In this document: positions 38,380 to 47,081 of the stretch, one piece after another | Numbering within the stretch: position 1 is the stretch's first letter | How the letters are laid out: every line of letters starts with the position of its first letter | From: Planctomycetota bacterium | GTDB taxonomy: Bacteria > Planctomycetota > UBA1135 > GCA-002686595 | NCBI GenBank assembly: GCA_028278425.1 | Contig: JANQEJ010000146.1 | Coordinates: 35,507-99,506, forward strand | Direction of reading: 5' to 3' | DNA: 64,000 nt | The notes under the pieces: generated by a model | Seen by the model: the letters and a program-made list of their open reading frames with translations, nothing else | Told to the model about the DNA's origin: nothing | Database searches by the model: none | Position numbers and translations under genes: made by a program

Positions 38380-39713
38380 GGCGCGGCTCCGATCGGCGAA
38401 CAGACCGTGTTGAGGTCTTCGTCCAGGCGCTCGACGCGCACGCGCAGCCGTTGGCCGACGTCCGCGTCGCAGTCGAGCACCGCCGCGACGAGATCGACCT
38501 CCGGCGCGTCCATCGCCCCGCGGCCGACGACCCAGCCGTCGCGGCGCTCGTCGACGAGGATCTCCTGTTCGCCTCCGAGGAGGCCTTCCTGAATCTCCCG
38601 CAGGACGTCGTCGCGAGTCTCGAGCACGGCGAGCCGCCGCTTCTCCGCCTCCTCCGCCGGGACCGCTCCGTCGAGCGCGAAACCCGGAGTCCCCTCCTCG
38701 GGCGAATAGGCGAAGGCGCCGAGCCTTCCGAGGCGGTACTCGCGGATGAAATCGATCAGCTCCTGAACGTCGTCTTCCGTCTCGCCCGGGAAGCCCACGA
38801 GCACCGTGGTGCGGAGCGTGAGGCCGGGCACTTCGTCGCGCAACCGGTCGAGGATGGCGCGCACCTGATCCCCGCTTCCGGCCCGCCCCATCGCGCGCAG
38901 GACCGGCGTCGCGACGTGCTGCACGGGGATGTCCAGGTAGGGGATCACGCGCGGATGGTCACGGAGGAGCGGCAGAAGGTCCCACGGAAAGCGGTTCGGA
39001 TACGCATACATGACACGCAGCCGGTGGTCGCCCTCGAGCTCGGCCAGTCCCTCGACGAGCGCGGGCAGCTCCAGACCGAGGTCGCGCCCCCAGGCGGTGG
39101 AGTCCTCGGCGACGAGGACGAGCTCCTTCACGCCGGCGCCGAGGAGCTCGCGCGCCTCGTCGAGGACGCTCTCCAGCGGCTTCGAGCGGTGCGGCCCGCG
39201 GATGGCGGGGATCGCACAGAAGGCGCAGGTGTGGTCGCAGCCGTGCGAGATGCGCAGGTACGCGTAGGAGCCCGGCGTGGCGAGCAGCCGCGCCGCGTCA
39301 CGCTCGGGCGCGCGCAGCCCCCCGGCGGCGAGGTAGCGCGGCACGGCCGCGCCGTCCGCCAGCTCGCGGATCGAACGGGCGAGGGCGCGGTAGTCCGAGA
39401 TCTCCGCGAAGAGGTCGACGTCGGGGAAGCGCTCCTCGAGCCCGCGGCGGTAGCGCTGGACGAGGCAGCCGGCGACGACGACGTGATCGAGCTCGCGGCG
39501 GCGCTTGAGCCCGATCAGCTCGCGGATCCGGCCCTCGGACTCCTCGCGCGCCGGCCCGATGAACGAGCAGGTGTTCAGGACGGCGATCCGCGCTCCAGAG
39601 AGCTCGCCCGAGATCGTCAGCCCCTCCTCCGCCATCCGCGCCAGGATCAGCTCGGAGTCGATCAGGTTCCTCGCGCAGCCGAGATGGACCAGGGAGACGA
39701 CCGTTTCGCGCAC
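38376..39713 (-). CDS. rimO: ribosomal protein S12 methylthiotransferase
   Basis: A 445-residue radical-SAM methylthiotransferase that modifies an aspartate of ribosomal protein S12. The N-terminal domain binds one [4Fe-4S] cluster through C13, C49 and C83. The radical-SAM cluster is held by C159, C163 and C166 (CDHTCAFC). The C-terminal TRAM domain spans the last ~60 residues. The closely related MiaB is excluded mainly by gene order (ftsK-rimO-pgsA) and the LGCARNLIDSE start. It begins with GTG 1 bp after the FtsK-like stop. Confidence 0.93.
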   Translation of the reverse strand: MRETVVSLVHLGCARNLIDSELILARMAEEGLTISGELSGARIAVLNTCSFIGPAREESEGRIRELIGLKRRRELDHVVVAGCLVQRYRRGLEERFPDVDLFAEISDYRALARSIRELADGAAVPRYLAAGGLRAPERDAARLLATPGSYAYLRISHGCDHTCAFCAIPAIRGPHRSKPLESVLDEARELLGAGVKELVLVAEDSTAWGRDLGLELPALVEGLAELEGDHRLRVMYAYPNRFPWDLLPLLRDHPRVIPYLDIPVQHVATPVLRAMGRAGSGDQVRAILDRLRDEVPGLTLRTTVLVGFPGETEDDVQELIDFIREYRLGRLGAFAYSPEEGTPGFALDGAVPAEEAEKRRLAVLETRDDVLREIQEGLLGGEQEILVDERRDGWVVGRGAMDAPEVDLVAAVLDCDADVGQRLRVRVERLDEDLNTVCSPIGAAP

Positions 39714-39714
39714 C

Positions 39715-41613
39715 TCAAGCGCGAGGAGCGGCAGCCATCCACTCCTCGCGGCTCATCAGAATATCGCGGCTGCGTCCGCCGAGATACGGGCCGATCAATC
39801 CGCGCGCCTGCAGCTCGTCGAGCACGCGCGTGGAGGCCTTGAAGTCGAGGTCGAAACGCCGCTGGAGCATCGAGACCGCGACGCGGTTCTCTTCGACGAT
39901 CATGCTGCCGGCCTCGAGCACGACGCGCTCGAACTCGTCGTCCACGCCGGCCACGGGCTCTTCCTGGGAGGCCTCGGGCGTCAGGACGTACTCCGGCTCC
40001 TCCTCGGGTTGGGGTTCCGGGTCGGGCTCGGGCTCTTCGTTGACCAGCTCGGGTTCGGGCTCGGGCTCCGGTTCGGCCTGCGATTCCGCTTCGTCGAAGA
40101 GCCCCGACTGCTCCCAGCCGCCGGCGGCGGCCGCGGACGCGGGCTCTTCGACCTCCTCCGCGGGTTCCTCTTCCTCGGTCTCCGCGCGGGGAGCGACCTC
40201 CTCTTCCTCGAGCTCCTCTTCTTCCTCGTGCTCGGCGAGCACGTCCTCGTCTTCCTCGCCGTACTCCTCGTAGTCCTCTTCGTCGTCGTCGGTCAGCTCC
40301 TCGTCCTCCTCGTCGTCGAGCTCTTCCTCCTCGTGCTCGGCCGCGAGCTCGTCCTCCTCGTCTTCCTCCTCCTCGTACTCCTCGTAGTCCTCTTCGTCCT
40401 CGCCCTCCGCGACGAGGTCCTCGTCTTCCTCGTCGTACTCCTCCTCCTCCTCCAACCCGGAGGCGAGGACCTCTTCCTCGTCGTCGACTTCGGCTTCGGC
40501 TCCTCCCGCGTGAAGCTCCGGCGCTTCGACTTCGGCCTCGGGCTCGGGCGACGGCTCTTCGCGCTCCGGCTCCTCCGCCACGAGCGGCAGCGGCTCCGGC
40601 GCCGGCTCGGGGACGGACGCGTCCTCCCAGCTCGGACGGATCGGAAGGTCTTCGACGCCGGGCGCGTCGAGGGAATGGACGTCGGGCTCCTGAACCGCGA
40701 CCCCGGGGTCGGCCTCGACCTCGGACGCTAGCGCACGAGCCGCGGCGGCGAGGGGTTCCGCGTCGGCTGGATCCTCGGCAGGGCCAGGTTCGCGCTGATC
40801 CGCGCGAGCTTCGGCGCGCACTTCCGCTCCGGCGGGAGCCAGATCTGCGCCAGCGGGCTCGTCGGCAGGTGGGGTTGCCGCGGCAATCCCCCCCGCAGGG
40901 GCACCAGCTTCACGCGGACCTTCGGAATGGGTTGGCTCATGGAGGTTTGGGGCGTCGAGGGCTTGCGCGCCTTCCGGCACGCCCCCGCGGTTGCGGACGT
41001 CGTCGAGCGGCGACTGCCCGGCGGTGGCGAGCACGTCCGGTCGGGTTCCGCGGTGGAGGTCGGCCTGCAGGGCCTCGGCTTCCGCCGCGGAGACGCCGTC
41101 GGCGTCCTCTTGCTTTCCAACGGCCCGTACCGGAGAGAGCTCCCTCGGTTTCACGTAAAAACCTGCACCTTGCGGAAGCCATGCAAGCCACACGGTGGCG
41201 AGAAGCACGGCCAGGCCGAGCCCCAAACCGAGCGCCAGCCCCGCCATTCCGGGCAAAACCGAGCCGAGCGTCGCGCCCAGCGCCCCGCCCGCGGTCGCCG
41301 AAAAAGCCCCGCAAATCAGGGAAAGCGCCATCCCCACTCCGAGGACGCCGAAGGCGTGGGCCGCCAGGGCGATCGGCTTGGAGGCGAGGAACGACCAGGC
41401 TCCGGCCACCGCGAGCCCCAGGGTGAAGAGCAGGCAGGGCCACGCGCCCATCCACCCCATCAGGGCGACCACCGGATTGGTCAAGACGCCCTCGTGGGGC
41501 TCGTTGCCGGCGATCGCCAGAAGGCTGGAGATCGCGAACCAGCCGCCCAGGGCGGCGAGGAGGAGCTCGGCCGCGGAGCGGGCCAGTTGCTTCTTTTCGG
41601 TTGCTTCAGTCAT
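39715..41613 (-). CDS. motor-less FtsK-like membrane protein (4TM domain, acidic linker, gamma-type winged helix)
   Basis: A 632-residue protein with FtsK architecture but no ATPase. Residues about 10-155 contain four hydrophobic segments (LLLAALGGWFAISSLLAI, then WPCLLFTLGLAVAGAWSFL and two more), like the FtsK 4TM domain. Residues about 160-555 form a linker that becomes extremely Glu/Asp-rich (340-540). Residues about 558-632 align with the FtsK gamma DNA-reading domain of the adjacent gene: SMLQRRFDLDFKASTRVLDE and GLIGPYLGGRSRDILMS. No Walker A or B motif exists anywhere. The start overlaps the ftsK stop by 8 bp. It probably acts with FtsK at the division septum. Confidence 0.78.
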   Translation of the reverse strand: MTEATEKKQLARSAAELLLAALGGWFAISSLLAIAGNEPHEGVLTNPVVALMGWMGAWPCLLFTLGLAVAGAWSFLASKPIALAAHAFGVLGVGMALSLICGAFSATAGGALGATLGSVLPGMAGLALGLGLGLAVLLATVWLAWLPQGAGFYVKPRELSPVRAVGKQEDADGVSAAEAEALQADLHRGTRPDVLATAGQSPLDDVRNRGGVPEGAQALDAPNLHEPTHSEGPREAGAPAGGIAAATPPADEPAGADLAPAGAEVRAEARADQREPGPAEDPADAEPLAAAARALASEVEADPGVAVQEPDVHSLDAPGVEDLPIRPSWEDASVPEPAPEPLPLVAEEPEREEPSPEPEAEVEAPELHAGGAEAEVDDEEEVLASGLEEEEEYDEEDEDLVAEGEDEEDYEEYEEEEDEEDELAAEHEEEELDDEEDEELTDDDEEDYEEYGEEDEDVLAEHEEEEELEEEEVAPRAETEEEEPAEEVEEPASAAAAGGWEQSGLFDEAESQAEPEPEPEPELVNEEPEPDPEPQPEEEPEYVLTPEASQEEPVAGVDDEFERVVLEAGSMIVEENRVAVSMLQRRFDLDFKASTRVLDELQARGLIGPYLGGRSRDILMSREEWMAAAPRA

Positions 41614-44272
41614 CGCTGGCTCCCCGATCCGCGCCCACGGCGGATCCGTGCATCTCTTCCCAGTCGTCCAGGGACAGCAGGACCTCGCGGGCCTTGCTCC
41701 CCTTGTACTCCCCGACGATGCCTTCCGCGGTCATCAAGTCAATGAGGCGGGAGGCCCGCGTGTAGCCGATTCCGAGCGCCCGCTGGAGAAGGCTCGCCGA
41801 GCCGCGCCGCGACTTCAGGATCACGCGCACGGCCTCGTCCCACATGTCGTCCTGCTCGGCCCCGCCGGGCTGGCCGGCGGGCTTGGTGCCGGTGGCCGAC
41901 TGGACCAGCTCCTGGTTGAAGGTGGGGGCCGACTCCTGGGACACGAAGTCGACCACGGACTGGATCTCGTGGTCTTCGACCAGCGCGCCCTGGACCCGGA
42001 CGATCTGCGACGTCTGGGGCGGCGTGAACAGCATGTCGCCCTGCCCGAGGAGCTTCTCCGCCCCCATCACGTCGAGGATCACGCGGCTGTCCACCTTGCT
42101 GGCGACCTGGAACGCGATCCGGGTCGGCAGGTTGCCCTTGATGACGCCGGTGATCACGTCGGTCGACGGCCGCTGGGTCGCGACGATGACGTGGATGCCC
42201 ACCGCCCGGGACTTCTGGGCGAGCCGCGTGATGCCGTGCTCGGCCTCCTTCTTCGAGGTCATCATCAGGTCGGCCATCTCGTCGATGACGATGACGATGT
42301 AGGGCATGTGGCGCGGGGTGCGCTCCTCGTGGAACTCGTCGCCCATCCGCGCGCGGAGCTCGTCCTCCGAGAGCGCGTTGTAGGCCTTGATGTTGCGCAC
42401 GCCGGCCTTCTTGAAGACCTCGTAGCGCCCCTCCATCTTCTCGACCGCCCACATCAGGACGTTGGTCGCCTGGCGCATGTCGGTGACCACCGGCAGCATC
42501 AGGTGCGGGACCGCCGCGAACATCTGGAGCTCGACCATCTTCGGATCGACCAGGATCATCTGGACGTCGTGCGGCGAGCGCGTGAGCAGGAGACTCGCCA
42601 GGATCGAGTTGATGCACACCGACTTGCCCGACCCGGTCGTGCCCGCGATCAGCATGTGCGGCATCCGGGCGAGGTCCTCCACGACGGGGTTGCCCTCCGC
42701 GTCCATGCCCAGGAAGAGCGGCAGGGCCATGAACTTCTTGTCGTAGGCCTTCTGGTTGATCAGCTCCGAGAGCCGCACGACGCGCCGCTGGCTGTTCGGT
42801 ACCTCGATGCCGATGGTCGACTTGCCCGGGATCGGCGCGATGATCCGCACGCTCTTCGCGCGGAGCGCCGCCGCGATCTCCTGGCTGAGCTGTGTCACCT
42901 TGTTCAGCCGCGTCCCGACCGGCACCTCGAGCTCGAAGAGCGTCACCGCGGCGCCTACCTTCGCGCCGACCACGGTCGCCTCGACGCGGAACGAGCCGAG
43001 GGCGTTCTCGAGCTTCTTGGCGGCGAGCTCGATGGACGACTCGTCGCCCGCGCCGCCCCCTGCCGGCGGCTCGAGCATCTCGAGCGGGGGGAACTTCCAC
43101 GGCCCCGCCGGCGGCGAGGGCGGCTCGAAGACGGCGACGTCCGGCTCGGGCTTCGCTTTCGCCTTGGGCTTGGGCTTGGCGCTCGCGGCGACCGGCTCGG
43201 GCTCCGGTTCCTCCTCTTCCTCCGCGGCGAGCTCCAGCTCGTCCTCTTCGTCCTCCAGCTCCTCCTCGTCCTCTTCGTCTTCCTCTTCCTCCTCGTCGTA
43301 CTCGTCGAGCTCGCCCGCCTCGATCGGGTTGCCGTCCTCGTCGACGTACTCCCACTCCGCGTCCGCTTCCTCCTCTTCCTCTTCGGGCTCTTCGTCCTCC
43401 GCCTCGTCGAAGAGGTCCGCCGTCTCCAGCGCGGGGAGCTGCCGCTGCCGCGGGGCGCGCCGCGGCTTCTGCGGGACGACGACCGCCACCGCTTCGGCCT
43501 GCCGCTCGAGGTCCTTGCCGCGCAGGAAGTCCCAGAGCCCGCCGAGCGTGCGGAGCATCCACCGCGCCACGGCGCCGAGACGGCTTTGGGCTCCCTCCTC
43601 GCGCCGTTCGGCGAGCCAGCCGCGGAACGCGACCACGGCCGGGTAGAAGGCCATCTCGGTGGCGAGCATGAACGAGATCAACGTGCCGAGCCCCACCAGG
43701 ATCCAGAGCCCCGGTCCCCCGAACTTCGCGACGAGGACGGCCGCCTCGCCCGTCACCGGATCGGGCCGGATCAACTCGCGGGCGAGCCACCCGCCGGGTC
43801 CATAGGGCAGATCGGCGCCGGCCTCCCCGCCTCCAAGGGCCAGCTCGAACAGGAAGGCGGAGAAGATCAGGAAGGAGAGCCCGCCCGCGATCCGGAGCGT
43901 CGCGAACGAGACCGCCCGCCGGGCCACCAGGATCGTGCCCCAGGCCAGGGCGAGGAAAATCAGGAGGTAGCCCGACCAGCCGATGGCGATGAAGACGCAA
44001 TCCGCCAGGTAGAAGCCGGCCTGGCCGCCCCAGTTGCCCCCGGCGGCCGCGAGGGCGCCGATCTCCGGGGGTGCGTAGCTGACCATCGAAACCAGGAGCC
44101 AAAGGGCGAGGCCGATCCCGGCGATCCCGACGATCTCCCGGAGGTGGGACGAGGTGTTCTCGTCGAGCTCACCTCCGAGCACGAACGCCCCGGTCAGCTC
44201 CCGGAGTCGCCCCAGGAACGACGTCCCGGACGCCTTCTTCGCCTTCCCCCTCGACTTCCCGGCTCGGCCCAT
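41606..44272 (-). CDS. ftsK: DNA translocase FtsK
   Basis: An 888-residue septal DNA pump. Residues about 40-215 form the 4TM membrane domain. A Glu/Asp- and Pro-rich linker follows (280-400). The motor has the alpha domain (FRVEATVVGAKVGAAVTLFE), Walker A GTTGSGKS near residue 545, Walker B VIVIDEMADLMM near 660, and the arginine-finger-region segment ATQRPSTDVITGVIKGNLP. The C-terminal gamma winged helix (SASLLQRALGIGYTRASRLI, then GIVGEYKGSKAREVLLS) would read orienting DNA sequences. It is the second gene after the long inverted repeat and overlaps the motor-less paralogue by 8 bp. Confidence 0.95.
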   Translation of the reverse strand: MGRAGKSRGKAKKASGTSFLGRLRELTGAFVLGGELDENTSSHLREIVGIAGIGLALWLLVSMVSYAPPEIGALAAAGGNWGGQAGFYLADCVFIAIGWSGYLLIFLALAWGTILVARRAVSFATLRIAGGLSFLIFSAFLFELALGGGEAGADLPYGPGGWLARELIRPDPVTGEAAVLVAKFGGPGLWILVGLGTLISFMLATEMAFYPAVVAFRGWLAERREEGAQSRLGAVARWMLRTLGGLWDFLRGKDLERQAEAVAVVVPQKPRRAPRQRQLPALETADLFDEAEDEEPEEEEEEADAEWEYVDEDGNPIEAGELDEYDEEEEEDEEDEEELEDEEDELELAAEEEEEPEPEPVAASAKPKPKAKAKPEPDVAVFEPPSPPAGPWKFPPLEMLEPPAGGGAGDESSIELAAKKLENALGSFRVEATVVGAKVGAAVTLFELEVPVGTRLNKVTQLSQEIAAALRAKSVRIIAPIPGKSTIGIEVPNSQRRVVRLSELINQKAYDKKFMALPLFLGMDAEGNPVVEDLARMPHMLIAGTTGSGKSVCINSILASLLLTRSPHDVQMILVDPKMVELQMFAAVPHLMLPVVTDMRQATNVLMWAVEKMEGRYEVFKKAGVRNIKAYNALSEDELRARMGDEFHEERTPRHMPYIVIVIDEMADLMMTSKKEAEHGITRLAQKSRAVGIHVIVATQRPSTDVITGVIKGNLPTRIAFQVASKVDSRVILDVMGAEKLLGQGDMLFTPPQTSQIVRVQGALVEDHEIQSVVDFVSQESAPTFNQELVQSATGTKPAGQPGGAEQDDMWDEAVRVILKSRRGSASLLQRALGIGYTRASRLIDLMTAEGIVGEYKGSKAREVLLSLDDWEEMHGSAVGADRGASDD

Positions 44273-44309
44273 CTCCTCTAGTGATAGGAATCGGTCGCTC
44301 GTTTCCAGT

Positions 44310-44409
44310 ACCGAGCCCGGTTCTGTTCACCAAACTTCGGCGGAGGAGGCTCCCCGGAGGCTCTAAGGCTCTGCACCGCCGAAGTTTGGTGGAAAGAACC
44401 GGGCCCGGT
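44310..44409. repeat. 100-bp imperfect inverted repeat between coaB and ftsK
   Basis: Arms 44310-44343 and 44376-44409 (34 nt each) pair with three mismatches; the inner 28 nt of each arm match with two. The inner sequence of the left arm is CACCAAACTTCGGCGG. The 32-nt loop contains GGAGGCTC twice and can fold a small CTCC/GGAG hairpin. It fills almost the whole gap between the coaB stop (44418) and the ftsK start (44272). I see no second copy in the window. Confidence 0.85.
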
Positions 44410-44417
44410 CCTCGCGT

Positions 44418-45080
44418 TCAGGCGCGCAGAGGTTTGAGCCGCACGAGCACCCGAGCCACCGCCCGCTTGGTGCGCCGCTCGAGCCGCCGCCGGCTGCCGT
44501 CGCGGCCCAGGATGTCCACGGTGGTGCGGTCGGCGCCCAGGGCGGACTCGTCGTTGAGGACGACGTAGTCGGCCCCCTTCCGCTCGAGCTTCCGCGTCGC
44601 CCTCGCGACCCCGTCGCCCGTCTCCAGGGCGAACCCGATCACCAGGCGGTCCCCCTTCCGCCGCGCGACCTCGGCGAGGATGTCGGGGTTCCGGACGAGC
44701 TCCAGGGTCGCGCTTTCCCCGCCGCCCTCCTTCCTCCACTTCCCCCGGCGCTTGCGGCGCGGTCGCCAGTCGGCGACCGCCGCCGTCATGACGAGGACGT
44801 CGGCCGTCCGGAAGGCCTCGCGGGTCGCCCGCAGCATGTCGCGCGCGTTGACCACATCGACGCGGGTGACGCCCGGCGGCGTGGCGAGCTCGACCGGGCC
44901 CGCGATCAGGACGACGTGGTCGCCGCGCTCGGCGGCGGCGCGGGCCACTTCGAAGCCCATGCGCCCGCTCGACTCGTTCGAGAGGTAGCGGACCGGGTCG
45001 ACGTACTCCCGCGTCGGACCGGCGGTCACGACCACCCGGCGGCGCCGTGCGGCGGCTCCCCGGCGGCCCCTCGCGGTCAC
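44418..45080 (-). CDS. coaB: phosphopantothenoylcysteine synthetase (stand-alone CoaB)
   Basis: A 220-residue enzyme joining 4'-phosphopantothenate to cysteine. The nucleotide-binding start RRVVVTAGPTREYVDPVRYLS and the SSGRMGFEVARAA segment are diagnostic, as are MTAAVADWRP and DRLVIGFALETGD. ADYVVLNDESALGADRTTVD closes the domain. In most bacteria CoaB is fused C-terminally to CoaC. Here it begins with its own GTG at 45080, overlapping the coaC stop by 4 bp, so the two halves are separate proteins. The inverted repeat follows. Confidence 0.9.
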   Translation of the reverse strand: MTARGRRGAAARRRRVVVTAGPTREYVDPVRYLSNESSGRMGFEVARAAAERGDHVVLIAGPVELATPPGVTRVDVVNARDMLRATREAFRTADVLVMTAAVADWRPRRKRRGKWRKEGGGESATLELVRNPDILAEVARRKGDRLVIGFALETGDGVARATRKLERKGADYVVLNDESALGADRTTVDILGRDGSRRRLERRTKRAVARVLVRLKPLRA

Positions 45081-45616
45081 CCCAGGAGCTCCGCCAGCGC
45101 GGCCTGAATGCGCTCGACGTCCGGGAGCCGGCCCTTGCCCTCGACCCCGCAGGCGAGGTAGCCCTCGTCCGGCTCCAGGATCCGCCAACCGTCCTCCCGC
45201 AGGGTGTCCAGGTTTCGCTGGATCGCCGGGGCGGAGAGCATGTGGGCGTTCATCGCCGGCGCGAGGAGCCGCGGTATCCCGGCCGGCACCGCCAGGGCCG
45301 CCGTCGTGACGAGGTCGTTCGCGAGCCCCAGGGCGAGCCGCGAGACCAGGTCCGCGGACGCCGGCGCGATCACCAGGGCCTCCGCCCACCCCGCGAGCTC
45401 GATGTGGTCCATCGCCGTGCGCCGCTCCGGGCCGAACTCGTCGGTCCACGCGCCCTCGCCGGTCATCGCCTCGAAGAGCTGCGGGTCGATCAGGGAAGCG
45501 GCGCGCTCCGTCAGAACGGTGCGGACCCGGTGCTCCTCCTGGGTCAGCTTGCTGGCCAGGTCGCAGGCCTTGTGGAGCGCCGCGGAGGCGCCGCAGCCGA
45601 GCAGGATCCGCGCCAC
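45077..45616 (-). CDS. coaC: phosphopantothenoylcysteine decarboxylase (stand-alone CoaC)
   Basis: A 179-residue flavoprotein of the HFCD family that decarboxylates phosphopantothenoylcysteine in coenzyme A synthesis. Motifs: ILLGCGASAALHKACDLASK, the catalytic histidine H71 in DHIELAGWAEA, LLAPAMNAHM (the PxMNxxM motif) and ACGVEGKGRLPD with the active-site cysteine. It starts with GTG 2 bp after gmk. It ends by a 4-bp overlap with coaB instead of being fused to it. Confidence 0.92.
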   Translation of the reverse strand: MARILLGCGASAALHKACDLASKLTQEEHRVRTVLTERAASLIDPQLFEAMTGEGAWTDEFGPERRTAMDHIELAGWAEALVIAPASADLVSRLALGLANDLVTTAALAVPAGIPRLLAPAMNAHMLSAPAIQRNLDTLREDGWRILEPDEGYLACGVEGKGRLPDVERIQAALAELLG

Positions 45617-45618
45617 GC

Positions 45619-46185
45619 TCAGACCTCCTGGGGCGCGTCCAGCCCCGCGATCCGCAGCACCTCGCCGATCGCCGCCTCGAGGTTCGCGTTGACCACGACG
45701 TGGTCGTAGCGGTGGCTCTCCTCCATCTCGTCCAGCGCCTTCTTGAGCCGGCGCTCGATGACCTCGGGCGCGTCGGTCCCGCGGCCGACGAGGCGTTCGC
45801 GCAGGGTCTCGTGGTTCGGCGGCGCGACGAAGATGTACTCGGCCTCGATGCCGAGCTCCCGGAGCTGGAGCGCCCCCTGCACGTCGATCTCGAGCAGGTA
45901 GACCTTCCCGGCCGCGATCGCGTCGTCCATCGGCTGGCGCAGCGTGCCGTAGAGGTTGCCGTGCACCTCGGCGTGCTCGATGAACTCGCCCTTCTCGATG
46001 TGCTCGCGGAAGCGCTCCTTCGAGAGGAAGTGGTAGTCGACGCCGTCCACCTCGCCCGCGCGCGGCGCGCGGGTCGTGGCCGAGACGGAGAACACGACGC
46101 GCGGGTCCTGGATCAGCCGGCGGCAGATCGAGCTCTTCCCCGATCCCGACGGGCCCGAGATCACCACCATGCAGCCGGCCGCCAT
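45619..46185 (-). CDS. gmk: guanylate kinase
   Basis: A 188-residue GMP kinase (GMP + ATP to GDP + ADP). The P-loop GPSGSGKSS is at residues 11-19. The GMP-binding segment follows (SVSATTRAPRAGEVDGVDYH, then EFIEHAEVHGNLYGT). LLEIDVQGALQL and the C-terminal lid residues match the family. It lies between yicC (4 bp upstream) and coaC (2 bp downstream). The omega-subunit gene rpoZ, which often follows gmk, is absent at this position. Confidence 0.96.
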   Translation of the reverse strand: MAAGCMVVISGPSGSGKSSICRRLIQDPRVVFSVSATTRAPRAGEVDGVDYHFLSKERFREHIEKGEFIEHAEVHGNLYGTLRQPMDDAIAAGKVYLLEIDVQGALQLRELGIEAEYIFVAPPNHETLRERLVGRGTDAPEVIERRLKKALDEMEESHRYDHVVVNANLEAAIGEVLRIAGLDAPQEV

Positions 46186-46189
46186 CGCG

Positions 46190-47065
46190 CTACTCCACGT
46201 TCTGCACCTGCTCGCGCAGGCGCTCGATGCGCGTCTTCAGCTCGACGACCCAGTGCGCGACCTTCGCGTCGTTGCACTTCGAGCCGATCGTGTTGGTCTC
46301 GCGCAGGATCTCCTGGACCAGGAAGTCGAGCTTGCGGCCCACGTCGCCGCCCTTGTCGAGGAAGCTCGCGAGCTGCTTGGCGTGGCTGCGCAGGCGCGCG
46401 ATCTCCTCGGAGACGTCCAGCTTGTCGGCGAGGAGCGCGATCTCGCGGGCGAGCTCGGCGTCGTCCACGGCGTGCCCGTCGAGCAGCTCGCCGACGCGCT
46501 TCCTCAGGTTCTTCTGATGTGCTCGGACCACGGTGGGCATCCGCCGGTCGATGCGGTCGAGGAGCTTCAGCATCTCGGCGTCGTTCTTGCGCAGGTCGGC
46601 CTCGAGCGCGCCGCCCTCGGCCTCGCGCATCTCGACCAGCTTCCCCAGCGCCTCGTCCACGCGCTTCAGGACGCCGCGGGCCTCGCGCTCGAGCTCGGCG
46701 GGATCGTCCTGGAAGCCCACGACGCCGGGGAGCGGCAGGACCGCCTCGATCGGGATCGTCCCGTTGCCGCCGAAGCGGCGCGAGAGCTCGGCGAGCTTGG
46801 CGCGGTAGTGCTCGGCCACCTCGAGGTTGAGCGCGGCGCCCGCGGCGTCCGCGCGCGTGGCCGCGTTGACGCTCACCGTGACGGCCCCGCGCTTCAGCTT
46901 CTTCTTGACGCGCCCTTCGACGTCGCCCTCGAGGAACGCGAGCTCGTGCGGCAGCCGCGTCTTGACCTGCAGGTGTCGGTGGTTGACCGAACGGATCTCC
47001 ACCCGCACCTCGCGCTCCCCCGCGATCCCGGCCGCCGCGCCGAATCCGGTCATGGAGCGGAGCAT
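46190..47065 (-). CDS. yicC: YicC family endoribonuclease-like protein
   Basis: A 291-residue YicC/YloC-family protein. The N-terminal phrase MLRSMTGFGAA and VEIRSVNHRHLQVKTRLP are diagnostic. The C-terminal DUF1732 part includes GRKLDFLVQEILRETNTIGSK and ends VVELKTRIERLREQVQNVE. E. coli YicC has been reported as an endoribonuclease affecting small RNAs. It precedes gmk, the common arrangement in bacteria, and is 16 bp after secG. Confidence 0.95.
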   Translation of the reverse strand: MLRSMTGFGAAAGIAGEREVRVEIRSVNHRHLQVKTRLPHELAFLEGDVEGRVKKKLKRGAVTVSVNAATRADAAGAALNLEVAEHYRAKLAELSRRFGGNGTIPIEAVLPLPGVVGFQDDPAELEREARGVLKRVDEALGKLVEMREAEGGALEADLRKNDAEMLKLLDRIDRRMPTVVRAHQKNLRKRVGELLDGHAVDDAELAREIALLADKLDVSEEIARLRSHAKQLASFLDKGGDVGRKLDFLVQEILRETNTIGSKCNDAKVAHWVVELKTRIERLREQVQNVE

Positions 47066-47081
47066 CGGAGCTTCCCGGCCG

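Noticed and set aside
40100..40720. Repetitive tract that looks like a simple-sequence DNA repeat
   Set aside because: It encodes the Glu/Asp-rich linker of the FtsK-like protein on the minus strand; the repetition comes from GAG/GAC codons.
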